Shown here: in pieces, positions 57,396 to 64,000 of the stretch
Position numbering within the stretch: position 1 is the first letter of the stretch
Layout of the letters: each line of letters opens with the position of its first letter
Assembly (NCBI GenBank): GCA_963726615.1
Contig: CAVSCX010000021.1
Location: 62,001 to 126,000, forward strand
DNA length: 64,000 nt
Direction: 5' to 3'
Source: CAWDZK01 sp963726615
GTDB lineage: Bacteria; Actinomycetota; Actinomycetes; JACCUZ01
Program-made: the position numbers and the translations under genes
The notes under the pieces: model-generated
What the model was told of the DNA's origin: nothing
The model's database searches: none
What the model saw: only the letters and a program-made list of their open reading frames with translations

Positions 57396-57410
57396 CCGGT
57401 GGATCACCGG
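57396..57410. terminator. Short hairpin between uppS and the phosphodiesterase gene
   Basis: CCGGTG (57396-57401) pairs with CACCGG (57405-57410) over three bases. It lies in the 27-base gap of convergent genes. Short stem and no U-run, so only a weak candidate. Confidence 0.35.
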
Positions 57411-57417
57411 TCGCGGC

Positions 57418-58233
57418 TCAGCGGCAGCGGCGACGGGCCCAGGTGAGGTAGGCCTTCGGCCGGTTGGTGACCACGGCCTCGGCCTTGTCGTACGCCATCC
57501 GGCGCCAGCCGCGAACGGTGTCGACGGTCCAGGGTCGTACGGCGATGCCGGCCCGCCGCCAGCGTGCCGCCCGGGTCTCCGTCACCGAGGCCGAGTTCAC
57601 GACGTACGTCCGGCCGAACTGGAGCACCGAGTCGGCCCGGCGGTAGCGCGGGTTGTCGATGATCGCCGTACGCAGATCGGGGGCCGCCTGCCGGACCGCG
57701 GTGATCGTCGGACCGTCGAAGCTCGTGACGGTGATGCGGTGCGTCATCGACAGCCAGCGGACCCGGTTGAGGAACTGCGCCATCTGCGCCGCGCTCGGGA
57801 GCGTCTTGAGCTCGACCATCGCGTAGCCACCCTTGCGCCGCACCAGCGACAGCGCCTGGTACAGCGTCGGGACCCGGGTGCCGCGGTAGGCCGCGCCGAA
57901 CCACCCGCCGGCGTCGAGCGCGCGCAGCTGCACCAGGTCGAGCGACGACACCTCGCCGGCGCCGTCGGTGGTGCGGTCGACGGTCTCGTCGTGGATCACC
58001 ACGGGGACATCGCCGCGACTGAAGCGGACGTCCATCTCCACCCGCCGGACCCCCGCGCGCAGCGCCGTGCGGAACGCGGGCAGCGTGTTCTCCGGCGCGC
58101 GAGCCGAGTCGCCGCGGTGCGCCACGGGCGGTGGGACGCAGGACGTGCCGGCCGACGCGGCGGGAGCGGCGACCAGTGCGCTGGTCGCCAGAGCGGCGGC
58201 GATGAACAGCCCGAGGACGGGACGAGACGGCAC
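57418..58233 (-). CDS. Secreted glycerophosphodiester phosphodiesterase
   Basis: This 271-residue exported protein has a signal peptide (MPSRPVLGLFIAAALATSAL, cleavage near ASAGTS). The GDPD catalytic start VAHRGDSARAPENT contains the His and Glu pair, with VEMDVRFSRGDVPVVIHDET following for metal binding. Later parts (DGPTITAVRQ, RPWTVDTVRGWRRM) fit the TIM barrel. It releases sn-glycerol 3-phosphate from phosphodiesters, probably outside the membrane. It lies 42 bases after zur on the same strand and may be cotranscribed. Confidence 0.9.
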   Translation of the reverse strand: MPSRPVLGLFIAAALATSALVAAPAASAGTSCVPPPVAHRGDSARAPENTLPAFRTALRAGVRRVEMDVRFSRGDVPVVIHDETVDRTTDGAGEVSSLDLVQLRALDAGGWFGAAYRGTRVPTLYQALSLVRRKGGYAMVELKTLPSAAQMAQFLNRVRWLSMTHRITVTSFDGPTITAVRQAAPDLRTAIIDNPRYRRADSVLQFGRTYVVNSASVTETRAARWRRAGIAVRPWTVDTVRGWRRMAYDKAEAVVTNRPKAYLTWARRRCR

Positions 58234-58275
58234 GACGTGGAGCCCCCCATGCGATGGTGCAGGACCCGACCGACG

Positions 58276-58647
58276 CTACCCCGCGCAGCGCGTGCAGGTG
58301 CCGGACATCTCCACGGTGTGTGCGACGTCGACGAAGCCGTGCTCGCGGGCCACCCGTTCGGCCCAGACCTCGACGGCCCGCCCCTCCACCTCGACGGTTG
58401 TACCGCACCGCCGGCAGACGACGTGATGGTGGTGACCGGCCGAGCAGGCGCGGTAGGTCGCCTCGCCGTCGGGGCTGCGCACGACGTCGACCTCGTTCGC
58501 GTCGGCCATGGCCTGCAGCGCACGGTAGACGGTGGTGAGGCCGATCCGGTGCCCGGCCTCGCGCAGGCTGGCGTGGATCTCCTGCGCGCTGCGGAACGCG
58601 GGGTCCCGGGTCAGCTCGTCCCGTACGGCGTTGCGCTGACGGGTCAT
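58276..58647 (-). CDS. zur: Zinc-uptake-type Fur family repressor (Zur)
   Basis: This 123-residue Fur-family repressor has a winged helix (RSAQEIHASLREAGHRIGLTTVYRALQ) in its first 60 residues; quoted in parts as AQEIHASLREAGHRIGL and TTVYRALQ. The metal core is HHHHVVCRRCG and the C-terminal pair is CTRC, giving four structural cysteines. Linkage to a ZIP transporter and position beside uppS and glyS point to Zur. It overlaps the transporter stop by ATGA. It would repress the ZIP-zur operon through the box at 59398-59418. Confidence 0.9.
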   Translation of the reverse strand: MTRQRNAVRDELTRDPAFRSAQEIHASLREAGHRIGLTTVYRALQAMADANEVDVVRSPDGEATYRACSAGHHHHVVCRRCGTTVEVEGRAVEVWAERVAREHGFVDVAHTVEMSGTCTRCAG

Positions 58648-59375
58648 GTCGCGGCCACCACGAGCCACATGAGCCCGACGCCGCCCAGCGTGCTGACCAG
58701 CGTGAGCCGGGACGGGTGCCGGGCGTGGGCCTCGGGGAGGATGTCGGCGGTCGCGAGGTACAGCAGGAAGCCGGCGAAGCCGCCCAGGTACAACGCGAGC
58801 ACGTCGTCGCCCAGGCTGAAGAACAGCGTGGAGACCGCGCCGAGGACAGGCGCGACGGCGTCGATCCCCAGCATGGTGAGCGTGCGCCGCGGTCCGTTGC
58901 CGTGGGTCCGCATGATCGTCACGGTGTTCAGGCCGTCGGCGAAGTCGTGGGCGATGACGGCCAGGGCCACGGCGTACCCGACCCGGTCGTCGACCTGGAA
59001 GGCCAGACCGATGCCGACACCGTCGAGGAACGAGTGCACGGCCAGCGCGAGCGCCGATGCCAGTCCGACGGTCGGGTCGTGGTTGTGGTGGTGGGTCTCG
59101 TACTCACCTTCGTGCGCTCCGTGCATCGCCACCGCGCGCTCGACGAAGTGCAGCAGCAGGAAGCCGGCGGCGAACGCCACCATCACGGCGGGCACGCCGC
59201 CGAACGTGGCGTCCGAGAGCGCGAACAGCTCGGGGAGCAGGTCGAACGCGACCAGCCCCAGCATGACCCCGGCGGCGAACCCGAGCACGAGGTGCAGGCG
59301 GTCGCGGCTGCGCAGGGCGACGATGCCGCCCAGGGCCGTCGAGACGACGGCGGTCAGGGCGAAGAGGACGGGCAT
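58644..59375 (-). CDS. ZIP family zinc transporter
   Basis: This 243-residue protein has eight hydrophobic helices and a His-rich loop (YETHHHNHDP, about residue 92-101) of the ZIP family. The transport-site motifs are HSFLDGVGIG and HDFADGLNTV, with paired His-Asp-Gly in neighbouring helices. It imports zinc or another divalent metal. On this strand TAGCGT ends seven bases before the ATG, and a Zur-type box lies just upstream. zur is coupled by ATGA. Confidence 0.88.
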   Translation of the reverse strand: MPVLFALTAVVSTALGGIVALRSRDRLHLVLGFAAGVMLGLVAFDLLPELFALSDATFGGVPAVMVAFAAGFLLLHFVERAVAMHGAHEGEYETHHHNHDPTVGLASALALAVHSFLDGVGIGLAFQVDDRVGYAVALAVIAHDFADGLNTVTIMRTHGNGPRRTLTMLGIDAVAPVLGAVSTLFFSLGDDVLALYLGGFAGFLLYLATADILPEAHARHPSRLTLVSTLGGVGLMWLVVAAT

Positions 59376-59397
59376 GCCGGTGACGCTACCAGGATAA

Positions 59398-59418
59398 TGA
59401 CAATGGTTTTCATTCTGA
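59398..59418. promoter_or_regulatory. Zur-type operator between ZIP and ABM genes
   Basis: The site reads TGACAATGG then TTTTCATTCTGA, matching the actinobacterial Zur consensus (TGAnAATGnTTTTCATTnTCA with the centre conserved). It lies 23 bases from the ZIP start and 19 bases from the ABM start, between divergent promoters. Zinc-dependent repression of both is possible. Confidence 0.75.
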
Positions 59419-59436
59419 CCGGACTAGTCTCCTGCC

Positions 59437-59739
59437 GTGCTTGTGCTGACCCGGGCGCGCGTCCCCGCGGACGCCGCCGATGCGTTCCGGACTGCCGCGG
59501 ACGACCTGCTCGGGCTCCTGTCCGGGTTGCCCGGCTTCGTGCGGGGGCACCTCGGCCGGGCGGCCGACGACCCGCAGCTGTGGGTCGTCGCCAGCGAGTG
59601 GCAGGGGGTCGGCGCCTACCGCCGGGCCCTGTCGTCGTACGACGTGAAGATGGCCGCTCCGGCGGTGATGGCTTACGCCGTTCCGGAGCCGAGCGCCTTC
59701 GAGGTGCTCGCCGCGACCCCGGCGCCGACCGACCGCTAG
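59437..59739 (+). CDS. ABM (antibiotic biosynthesis monooxygenase)-like protein
   Basis: This 100-residue alpha+beta dimeric barrel protein begins MLVLTRARVPADAADAF and has GLLSGLPGFVRGHLGRAADDPQLWVVASEW (in parts: LPGFVRGHLGRAADD and LWVVASEWQGV), the ABM pattern. Proteins of this type occur near zur and glyS in mycobacteria. Enzyme activity is not known. TAGTCT (59425-59430) ends six bases before the GTG, so it starts divergently from ZIP-zur across the Zur box. Confidence 0.8.
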   Translation: MLVLTRARVPADAADAFRTAADDLLGLLSGLPGFVRGHLGRAADDPQLWVVASEWQGVGAYRRALSSYDVKMAAPAVMAYAVPEPSAFEVLAATPAPTDR

Positions 59740-59783
59740 TGTCGAGGGCTCGACCGCCGACAACCAGCCGGATGGAGGCCACC

Positions 59784-61178
59784 GTGGCCAAGAGCAGCGA
59801 GACCGCCCGCAACGACGCGATCGTCAGCCTCAGCAAGCGCCGGGGGTTCGTCTACCCCAGCAGCGAGATCTACGGCGGCACCCGCTCGGCCTGGGACTAC
59901 GGCCCCCTCGGGGTGGAGCTCAAGGAGAACGTCCGTCGCCAGTGGTGGAAGGCGATGGTGCAGAGCCGGGACGACGTCGTCGGGCTCGACTCCGCGGTGA
60001 TCCTCGCGAGCGAGGTGTGGGTGGCCTCCGGGCACGTCGACACGTTCACCGACCCGCTGTCGGAGTGCCAGTCCTGTCACAAGCGGTTCCGCGCCGACCA
60101 CCTCGAGGAGGCCTACGAGGCCAAGAAGGGGTCGCCGCCGCCGAACGGTCTTGCTGACGTCAACTGCCCCAACTGCGGGACCAAGGGCGCCTTCACCGAG
60201 CCGCGGCAGTTCTCCGGGCTGCTGAAGACCCATCTCGGACCGGTCGAGAGCGAGGAGGGTCTGCACTACCTGCGGCCCGAGACCGCCCAGGGCATCTTTG
60301 TGAACTTCCTGAACGTGATGACCTCGGCACGCAAGAAGCCGCCGTTCGGCATCGCCCAGACCGGCAAGTCGTTCCGCAACGAGATCACGCCGGGCAACTT
60401 CATCTTCCGCACCCGCGAGTTCGAGCAGATGGAGATGGAGTTCTTCGTCGAGCCCGGCAGCGACGAGGAGTGGCACGAGTACTGGCTGAAGGCGCGGTGG
60501 GACTGGTACACCGGGCTGGGGCTGCGCGCCGAGAACCTGCGGCGGTTCGAGCACCCGCAGGAGAAGCTCTCGCACTACTCGAAGCGCACTGTCGACATCG
60601 AGTACCGCTTCGGCTTCGGCGGCAAGGAGTTCGACGAGCTCGAGGGCATTGCCAACCGCACCGACTTCGACCTCATGGCGCACTCCAAGCACTCCGGGGC
60701 CGACCTCACCTACTTCGACCAGGAGAAAGGTGAGCGCTGGACGCCATACGTCATCGAGCCGGCGGCCGGCCTGACCCGGGCGACCCTCGCGTTCCTGCTC
60801 GACGCCTACACCGAGGACGAGGCTCCGAACGCCAAGGGCGCCATGGAGAAGCGCACCGTGATGCGGCTCGACCCGCGGCTGGCGCCGGTCAAGGCCGCAG
60901 TGCTGCCGCTGTCGCGCAACGCCGACCTCTCGCCGAAGGCCAAGGACCTGGCTGCCCTGCTGCGCCAGAGCTGGAACGTGGAGTTCGACGACGCCGGCGC
61001 CATCGGCCGCCGGTACCGGCGCCAGGACGAGATCGGCACACCGTTCTGCATCACCGTCGACTTCGACACCCTCGACGACAACGCCGTGACCATCCGCGAG
61101 CGCGACACGATGACCCAGGAGCGGGTCGGGCTCGACGCGGTCCAGGGATGGTTGGCGCAGCGCCTGCTCGGCTGCTGA
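59784..61178 (+). CDS. glyS: Glycyl-tRNA synthetase (eukaryote-type alpha2)
   Basis: This 464-residue class II synthetase charges tRNA-Gly. It begins AKSSETARNDAIVSLSKRRGFVYPSSEIYGG (quoted as DAIVSLSKRRGFVYPSSEI). A CQSC...CPNC zinc-type insert lies near residue 92-130. Motif 2 region is FNEITPGNFIFRTREFEQ-like (RNEITPGNFIFRTREFEQME), and the anticodon domain ends with AVQGWLAQRLLGC-type sequence. GTG 59784 has GGAGG five bases upstream and is preferred over ATG 59772. A TAGTGT (59736-59741) overlapping the previous stop may be its -10. Confidence 0.95.
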   Translation: MAKSSETARNDAIVSLSKRRGFVYPSSEIYGGTRSAWDYGPLGVELKENVRRQWWKAMVQSRDDVVGLDSAVILASEVWVASGHVDTFTDPLSECQSCHKRFRADHLEEAYEAKKGSPPPNGLADVNCPNCGTKGAFTEPRQFSGLLKTHLGPVESEEGLHYLRPETAQGIFVNFLNVMTSARKKPPFGIAQTGKSFRNEITPGNFIFRTREFEQMEMEFFVEPGSDEEWHEYWLKARWDWYTGLGLRAENLRRFEHPQEKLSHYSKRTVDIEYRFGFGGKEFDELEGIANRTDFDLMAHSKHSGADLTYFDQEKGERWTPYVIEPAAGLTRATLAFLLDAYTEDEAPNAKGAMEKRTVMRLDPRLAPVKAAVLPLSRNADLSPKAKDLAALLRQSWNVEFDDAGAIGRRYRRQDEIGTPFCITVDFDTLDDNAVTIRERDTMTQERVGLDAVQGWLAQRLLGC

Positions 61179-61354
61179 GGGACCAGCCGGGAACCCTCGA
61201 CCAGTCGCACACACCCTCAGGCAGTGGTTGCCTCATGGGGCGCAACAGGTCCTCGGCAGCGAGTCGTGCCTGCGAGCGTCACGGGAGCACTGGTGTGCTT
61301 CTCCCGAGATGATCGTGTCGGATTCGCCTGCCGCCGTTCGTGGGATAGGTAGCG

Positions 61355-61371
61355 CGGACCACTCGGTCCGC
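61355..61371 (+). promoter_or_regulatory. Small hairpin upstream of the YciI gene
   Basis: GCGGACC pairs with GGTCCGC over a four-base loop, followed directly by a strong GGAGGAGGAGGA ribosome site. A GGATAGGT lies just before it. It may be a 5'-leader structure or an operator. The rest of 61179-61390 holds nothing else I can support. Confidence 0.35.
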
Positions 61372-61390
61372 CGGAGGAGGAGGAACGGTC

Positions 61391-61747
61391 ATGCCCGAGT
61401 ACCTCATCTACTTCAACCAGCAGTGGGTGGGCGACCACTCCGAGGAGTGGTTCCGCGGCCGGGGGCCTCTCGCCATGGCGGTTGTGGCCGAGATGAAGGC
61501 TGCCGGCGTGTACGTCTTCGCCGGAGGACTGGAGGAGGAGGACGGCCCGGTCTACAGTGCCGATCCCACCAGCGGCACCTTGGTGATCACCGACGGACCC
61601 TACGTCGAGACCAAGGAGTTTCTCGGCGGGTTCGCCCTGGTGGACGTGGCCGACGACGAGGCCGCCACGATGTGGGCGGGCAAGGTCGCGGAGGCATGCG
61701 GCTGGCCCCATGAGGTTCGCCGCTTCAAGCCGCAGCCTCGCCAGTAG
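61391..61747 (+). CDS. YciI/DGPF-domain protein
   Basis: This 118-residue protein of the YCII/DGPF superfamily has LIYFNQQWVGDHSEEW and a later SGTLVITDGPYVETKEFLGGF, where the DGPF-like motif reads DGPY. Related genes are often linked to sigma factors, but none is present here. Function is unknown; the fold is a dimeric alpha+beta barrel. An unusually strong purine-rich ribosome site supports the ATG. Confidence 0.86.
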   Translation: MPEYLIYFNQQWVGDHSEEWFRGRGPLAMAVVAEMKAAGVYVFAGGLEEEDGPVYSADPTSGTLVITDGPYVETKEFLGGFALVDVADDEAATMWAGKVAEACGWPHEVRRFKPQPRQ

Positions 61748-61793
61748 GCCGGAAGGCCTCCCTCGATCCACGTCGGTATCAGCGATCCGCTGT

Positions 61794-62408
61794 TCAGTCT
61801 GGGAACTGGATCGACTTCAGGATGTCGAGGAACGTCGCATGATCGGCCGGGTCCGTCGCTGCGTTCACCGTTGGGTCGCGAAACCCGAACTGATAGCCGA
61901 CGCCGTGGTGAACGGCGGCGGCGAGGTTGATGAGGATGCCGCAGTCATACTCCAACAGGATTCCGGGACCATCCCCGACGGTGATCTGCTCCCTTGTCTC
62001 CGGCTTGGCTGGGCACGTGTCGCCGTGGTCGCGGGCGTTCGCGGCAATCACGGCGGCTGTGTAGGCCGCGAGGTTCTGTCTCGACCGGGCCGCGACTGCC
62101 CATGAGCTGGCGTTGTAGCTACCAGGAAACTGGTCGACCTCGTCCGAGTCGGAAGAGAGCGATGCCTTCCCGTCCCACGTCTTCTGCGCTTGTATCGGGC
62201 TCCACGACGCCGGCAGCCTCAACGTGTATCCGTACGTCGCAGAGGTGAAGGTTGCGGGTGCGGGCGAGGCAGCCTGTGACGCGGAATGAGTCGTCGTGCC
62301 GCCCGAGCTGGTGGAGGGCGCCGAGGAGACCGACGAGTCGCTGCCTGTGCAAGAGGCGACGAGAAGGGTCGCGGCGAGGAGCGATCCGCAGCCGTAGATG
62401 TTGGCCAC
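61794..62408 (-). CDS. Putative lipoprotein, hypothetical
   Basis: This 204-residue protein has a signal sequence with lipobox LLVASC (Cys about 20), then a Ser/Thr/Gly-rich linker. A globular part follows (ATYGYTLRLPASWSPIQAQKTW, then DGPGILLEYDCGILINLAAAV), a pattern like PsbP/DUF-type surface lipoproteins. Two further cysteines may form a disulfide. Base composition is less G+C-rich than in most of the window. GGGAG lies upstream of the GTG start. Function unknown. Confidence 0.75.
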   Translation of the reverse strand: MANIYGCGSLLAATLLVASCTGSDSSVSSAPSTSSGGTTTHSASQAASPAPATFTSATYGYTLRLPASWSPIQAQKTWDGKASLSSDSDEVDQFPGSYNASSWAVAARSRQNLAAYTAAVIAANARDHGDTCPAKPETREQITVGDGPGILLEYDCGILINLAAAVHHGVGYQFGFRDPTVNAATDPADHATFLDILKSIQFPD

Positions 62409-62636
62409 TCTGGCTCCCGGAGGATCCGCGCCCAGCCTGAGGTCGTCAGCGTACTGCGATGCTCACCCGCGTTGGAAGGGCCAGTGCAGTCGCCATCGTG
62501 AGGCGGGCAGCTGACGGAAGGCACCGGATACCGGATGTGGGCTCTCGGCGCCCCAGGCTCATGTAATCCGGGTTCTCGGGAGCCGCCCGATCAGCAACTC
62601 TGCGGCCACAGGCTGAACTGTGCGCGCCACCGGCGC

Positions 62637-63023
62637 CTATCGATTGCCCGGGTCGTCCGGATGCCAGCGGACGGTGTCGCTGCTGTCGTAGATCGCCGAC
62701 GCGGTCGATACCGACGTCGCGCACTCCACGATCAGCGACGCCCGATCGAGGCGAGGCCTGAGAGTCAGCGTGGCTGCCGTGACGGTGCCTTCGGGGACGC
62801 CATCGCGTCTCAGCCGCTCATCCATCCAGCGTGCCGTTGCCTCCGCGAGCTCGAGCCGGGGGGACAGCTCCCGGCCGTCAACGGTGGACGTGCCGCTGAG
62901 CAGGTCGATGACGACTTCGGCTCCAGCCAAGGTCCTCATCTGCGCAAGGTCGCCGTACATCCTCCAGCCGCGGGCGATCTGGGTCGGAGTGTTGGCCAGG
63001 TCCTTCAGCAGCCCACGTCGCAC
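62637..63023 (-). CDS. Hypothetical protein (128 aa)
   Basis: I do not recognise a family. The sequence is amphipathic at the N-terminus (LLKDLANTPTQIARGWRMYGDL) and has a likely beta segment VTAATLTLRPRLDRASLIVEC. On this strand CATAAT ends seven bases before the GTG start, the leaderless pattern, which is the best evidence that it is real. The 228 bases between it and the lipoprotein show no other coding potential. Confidence 0.5.
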   Translation of the reverse strand: MRRGLLKDLANTPTQIARGWRMYGDLAQMRTLAGAEVVIDLLSGTSTVDGRELSPRLELAEATARWMDERLRRDGVPEGTVTAATLTLRPRLDRASLIVECATSVSTASAIYDSSDTVRWHPDDPGNR

Positions 63024-63087
63024 GGGGACGATTATGTGGCCGGCGAGCAGAGGACACCCCTGCGGTTGCTGCCACTAGGGTCCGACG

Positions 63088-64000
63088 GTGCCCGCCACCG
63101 ACCCCCCGGGACGACAGGTGACCCTGGTCCTCTGCACGCCTCACGGTGAGCAGCTTGGCGTTCTCCCGCCGTACGACGTGGCTCTGCCGTGGTGGCAGGA
63201 GGTGGCCGGTGTCGTCGCCGGCGCGCGTGAGGCGTACGGAGCCGATGTCACCGTGCTGCGCCTGCTGGCAGCGCGTGCCCCGTTCGGCACCGGTGGTCCG
63301 GTGACCTACCTGGCCGAGACGACCGAGCCGGGCGCGGTCGCGGACGCGGTCCGGCCGTGGGACGGTCCGGACCCACTGGCCGACGACCCGCTACGGCTGC
63401 CGTACGCACGTCCAGGCGGCCCGGCTGCGGACCTGAGCTGGGCCGACGGGGTCCTGGCGGCTCGCGGGGCCGACCGCACCGGCCCGGCGGCCCAGCAACG
63501 GACGTGGAACCTCTCCAGCGTCTGGCGGCTGCCCACCACGGTTGGCGACGCGTGGCTCAAGGTGGTTCCGCCGTTCTTCGCCCACGAGGGCGCGATGCTC
63601 GAGCGCATCGCGATGGCGCACCCGGACCTCGTGCCCCCGCTGCTCGGAACGGCCGATGGTCGGGTGCTGATGCGGCACGTCGACGGCGGGGACAACTACG
63701 ACGCGGGGCTTCCGGTGCTGCTCGCGATGGTGCGAGCCCTCGTCGAGGTGCAGGCCGAGTGGGTCGACCGGGTCGGCGAGCTGCTCGGGCTCGGCGCCCC
63801 GGACTGGCGGGCTGGTGCGCTCGAGCCCGCCGTGCACGATGTGGTGGACCGGACGGCAGACCAGCTGGACGACGAGACCCTCGCTGCTCTCCACCCGCTC
63901 GTCGATGGCTTGGCCGCCCGGCTTGCCGCCGTGGCCGAGTGCGGCGTGCCGGACACCCTCGTGCACGGCGACTACCACCCGGGCAACACGGTGGGCTCGG
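63088..64000 (+). CDS. Phosphotransferase-family protein, cut by the window end
   Basis: At least 304 residues are open and run off the right edge. The C-terminal part is an APH/choline-kinase fold: VGDAWLKVVPPFFAHEGAML-type ATP lobe, then RVLMRHVDGGDNYD, and the catalytic loop HGDYHPGNTV near residue 292. The first 110 residues are an extra N-terminal domain (LVLCTPHGEQLGVLPPYDVALPWW), like those of actinobacterial phosphotransferases with a NUDIX-like front. TAGGGT (63076-63081) ends six bases before GTG 63088. The substrate is unknown. Confidence 0.75.
   Translation, partial: MPATDPPGRQVTLVLCTPHGEQLGVLPPYDVALPWWQEVAGVVAGAREAYGADVTVLRLLAARAPFGTGGPVTYLAETTEPGAVADAVRPWDGPDPLADDPLRLPYARPGGPAADLSWADGVLAARGADRTGPAAQQRTWNLSSVWRLPTTVGDAWLKVVPPFFAHEGAMLERIAMAHPDLVPPLLGTADGRVLMRHVDGGDNYDAGLPVLLAMVRALVEVQAEWVDRVGELLGLGAPDWRAGALEPAVHDVVDRTADQLDDETLAALHPLVDGLAARLAAVAECGVPDTLVHGDYHPGNTVGS

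Noticed and set aside
62446..62724. A 92-codon minus-strand frame in the 62.4-62.7 kb gap
   Set aside because: It overlaps the 128-residue gene in another phase and has no ribosome site, -10 box or recognisable sequence.

Overview
The window is one gap-free stretch of actinobacterial chromosome. Several things point to a high-G+C actinomycete outside the best-known genera. Codon third positions are overwhelmingly G or C, and GTG starts are common. Neighbouring genes often overlap by ATGA or GTGA. The gene order matches actinobacterial core blocks: rodA/B12-radical-SAM/rne/rplU/rpmA/obg/proB; nadD/LCP/rsfS/GpgP-like; comEA/comEC/holA/rpsT/lepA/hemW/hrcA/dnaJ/rsmE; phoH/ybeY/corC/era; and recO/uppS/zur/glyS. 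I see no insertion sequence, prophage, CRISPR array or rRNA. The only tRNA found is tRNA-Ala(GGC). Both window ends cut through genes: rodA on the left and a phosphotransferase on the right.

Layout. 0-13.6 kb: cell-wall elongation (rodA end), a B12/radical-SAM protein and its partner separated by a 2H-phosphoesterase-like gene, RNase E/G, ribosomal proteins L21 and L27, Obg GTPase, glutamate 5-kinase (no proA follows), NAD synthesis (nadD), an LCP-like protein, ribosome silencing factor and a phosphatase. 13.7-24.1 kb: tRNA-Ala, a lone Flp-type pilin, a GGDEF protein, leuS behind a leucine attenuator, DegV, the DNA-uptake genes comEA and comEC, holA and rpsT. 24.1-28.3 kb: an accessory insert with a secreted metalloprotease behind an unusual repeat/dyad region, a phosphotransferase and a RidA protein. 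28.3-39.2 kb: lepA, a MOSC protein, an acyl-CoA synthetase, hemW, a three-gene operon on the other strand, then CIRCE-hrcA-dnaJ-rsmE. 39.2-46.7 kb: a SigE-type sigma factor operon with a GerMN/Gmad2 protein, then HIT-phoH-ybeY-corC-deaminase-like-AI-2E-era. 46.7-55.8 kb: accessory genes around leuA (anti-sigma-type ATPase, two double-GNAT proteins, two macrolide-type glycosyltransferases, a cytosine-deaminase-like hydrolase, another GNAT). 55.8-61.2 kb: recO, uppS, a secreted phosphodiesterase, zur with a ZIP transporter, an ABM protein and glyS. 61.2-64 kb: a less conserved tail with YciI, a lipoprotein, a hypothetical protein and a phosphotransferase.

Regulation is the most informative layer. 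At least sixteen starts lie six or seven bases after a TANNNT-like -10 hexamer, the pattern of leaderless actinobacterial mRNAs; this also fixes several uncertain starts. Two separate leucine-sensing leaders are present. One is upstream of leuS (an 11-codon peptide with three Leu codons, a competing hairpin and a textbook terminator). The other is upstream of leuA (a 15-codon peptide with three Leu codons inside a pseudoknot that fits the actinobacterial LEU element). A CIRCE operator precedes hrcA and a Zur-type box precedes the ZIP-zur operon. Two genes (the GpgP-like phosphatase and rsmE) seem to start at CTG codons that overlap the preceding stop as CTGA.

No single gene cluster looks like a wholly new system. 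The best candidates for new biology are the two Leu leaders, the CTGA-coupled starts, the degenerate 2H protein between the two radical-SAM partners, the sigma/GerMN pair, the Flp pilin with an added cysteine module and the protease control region.
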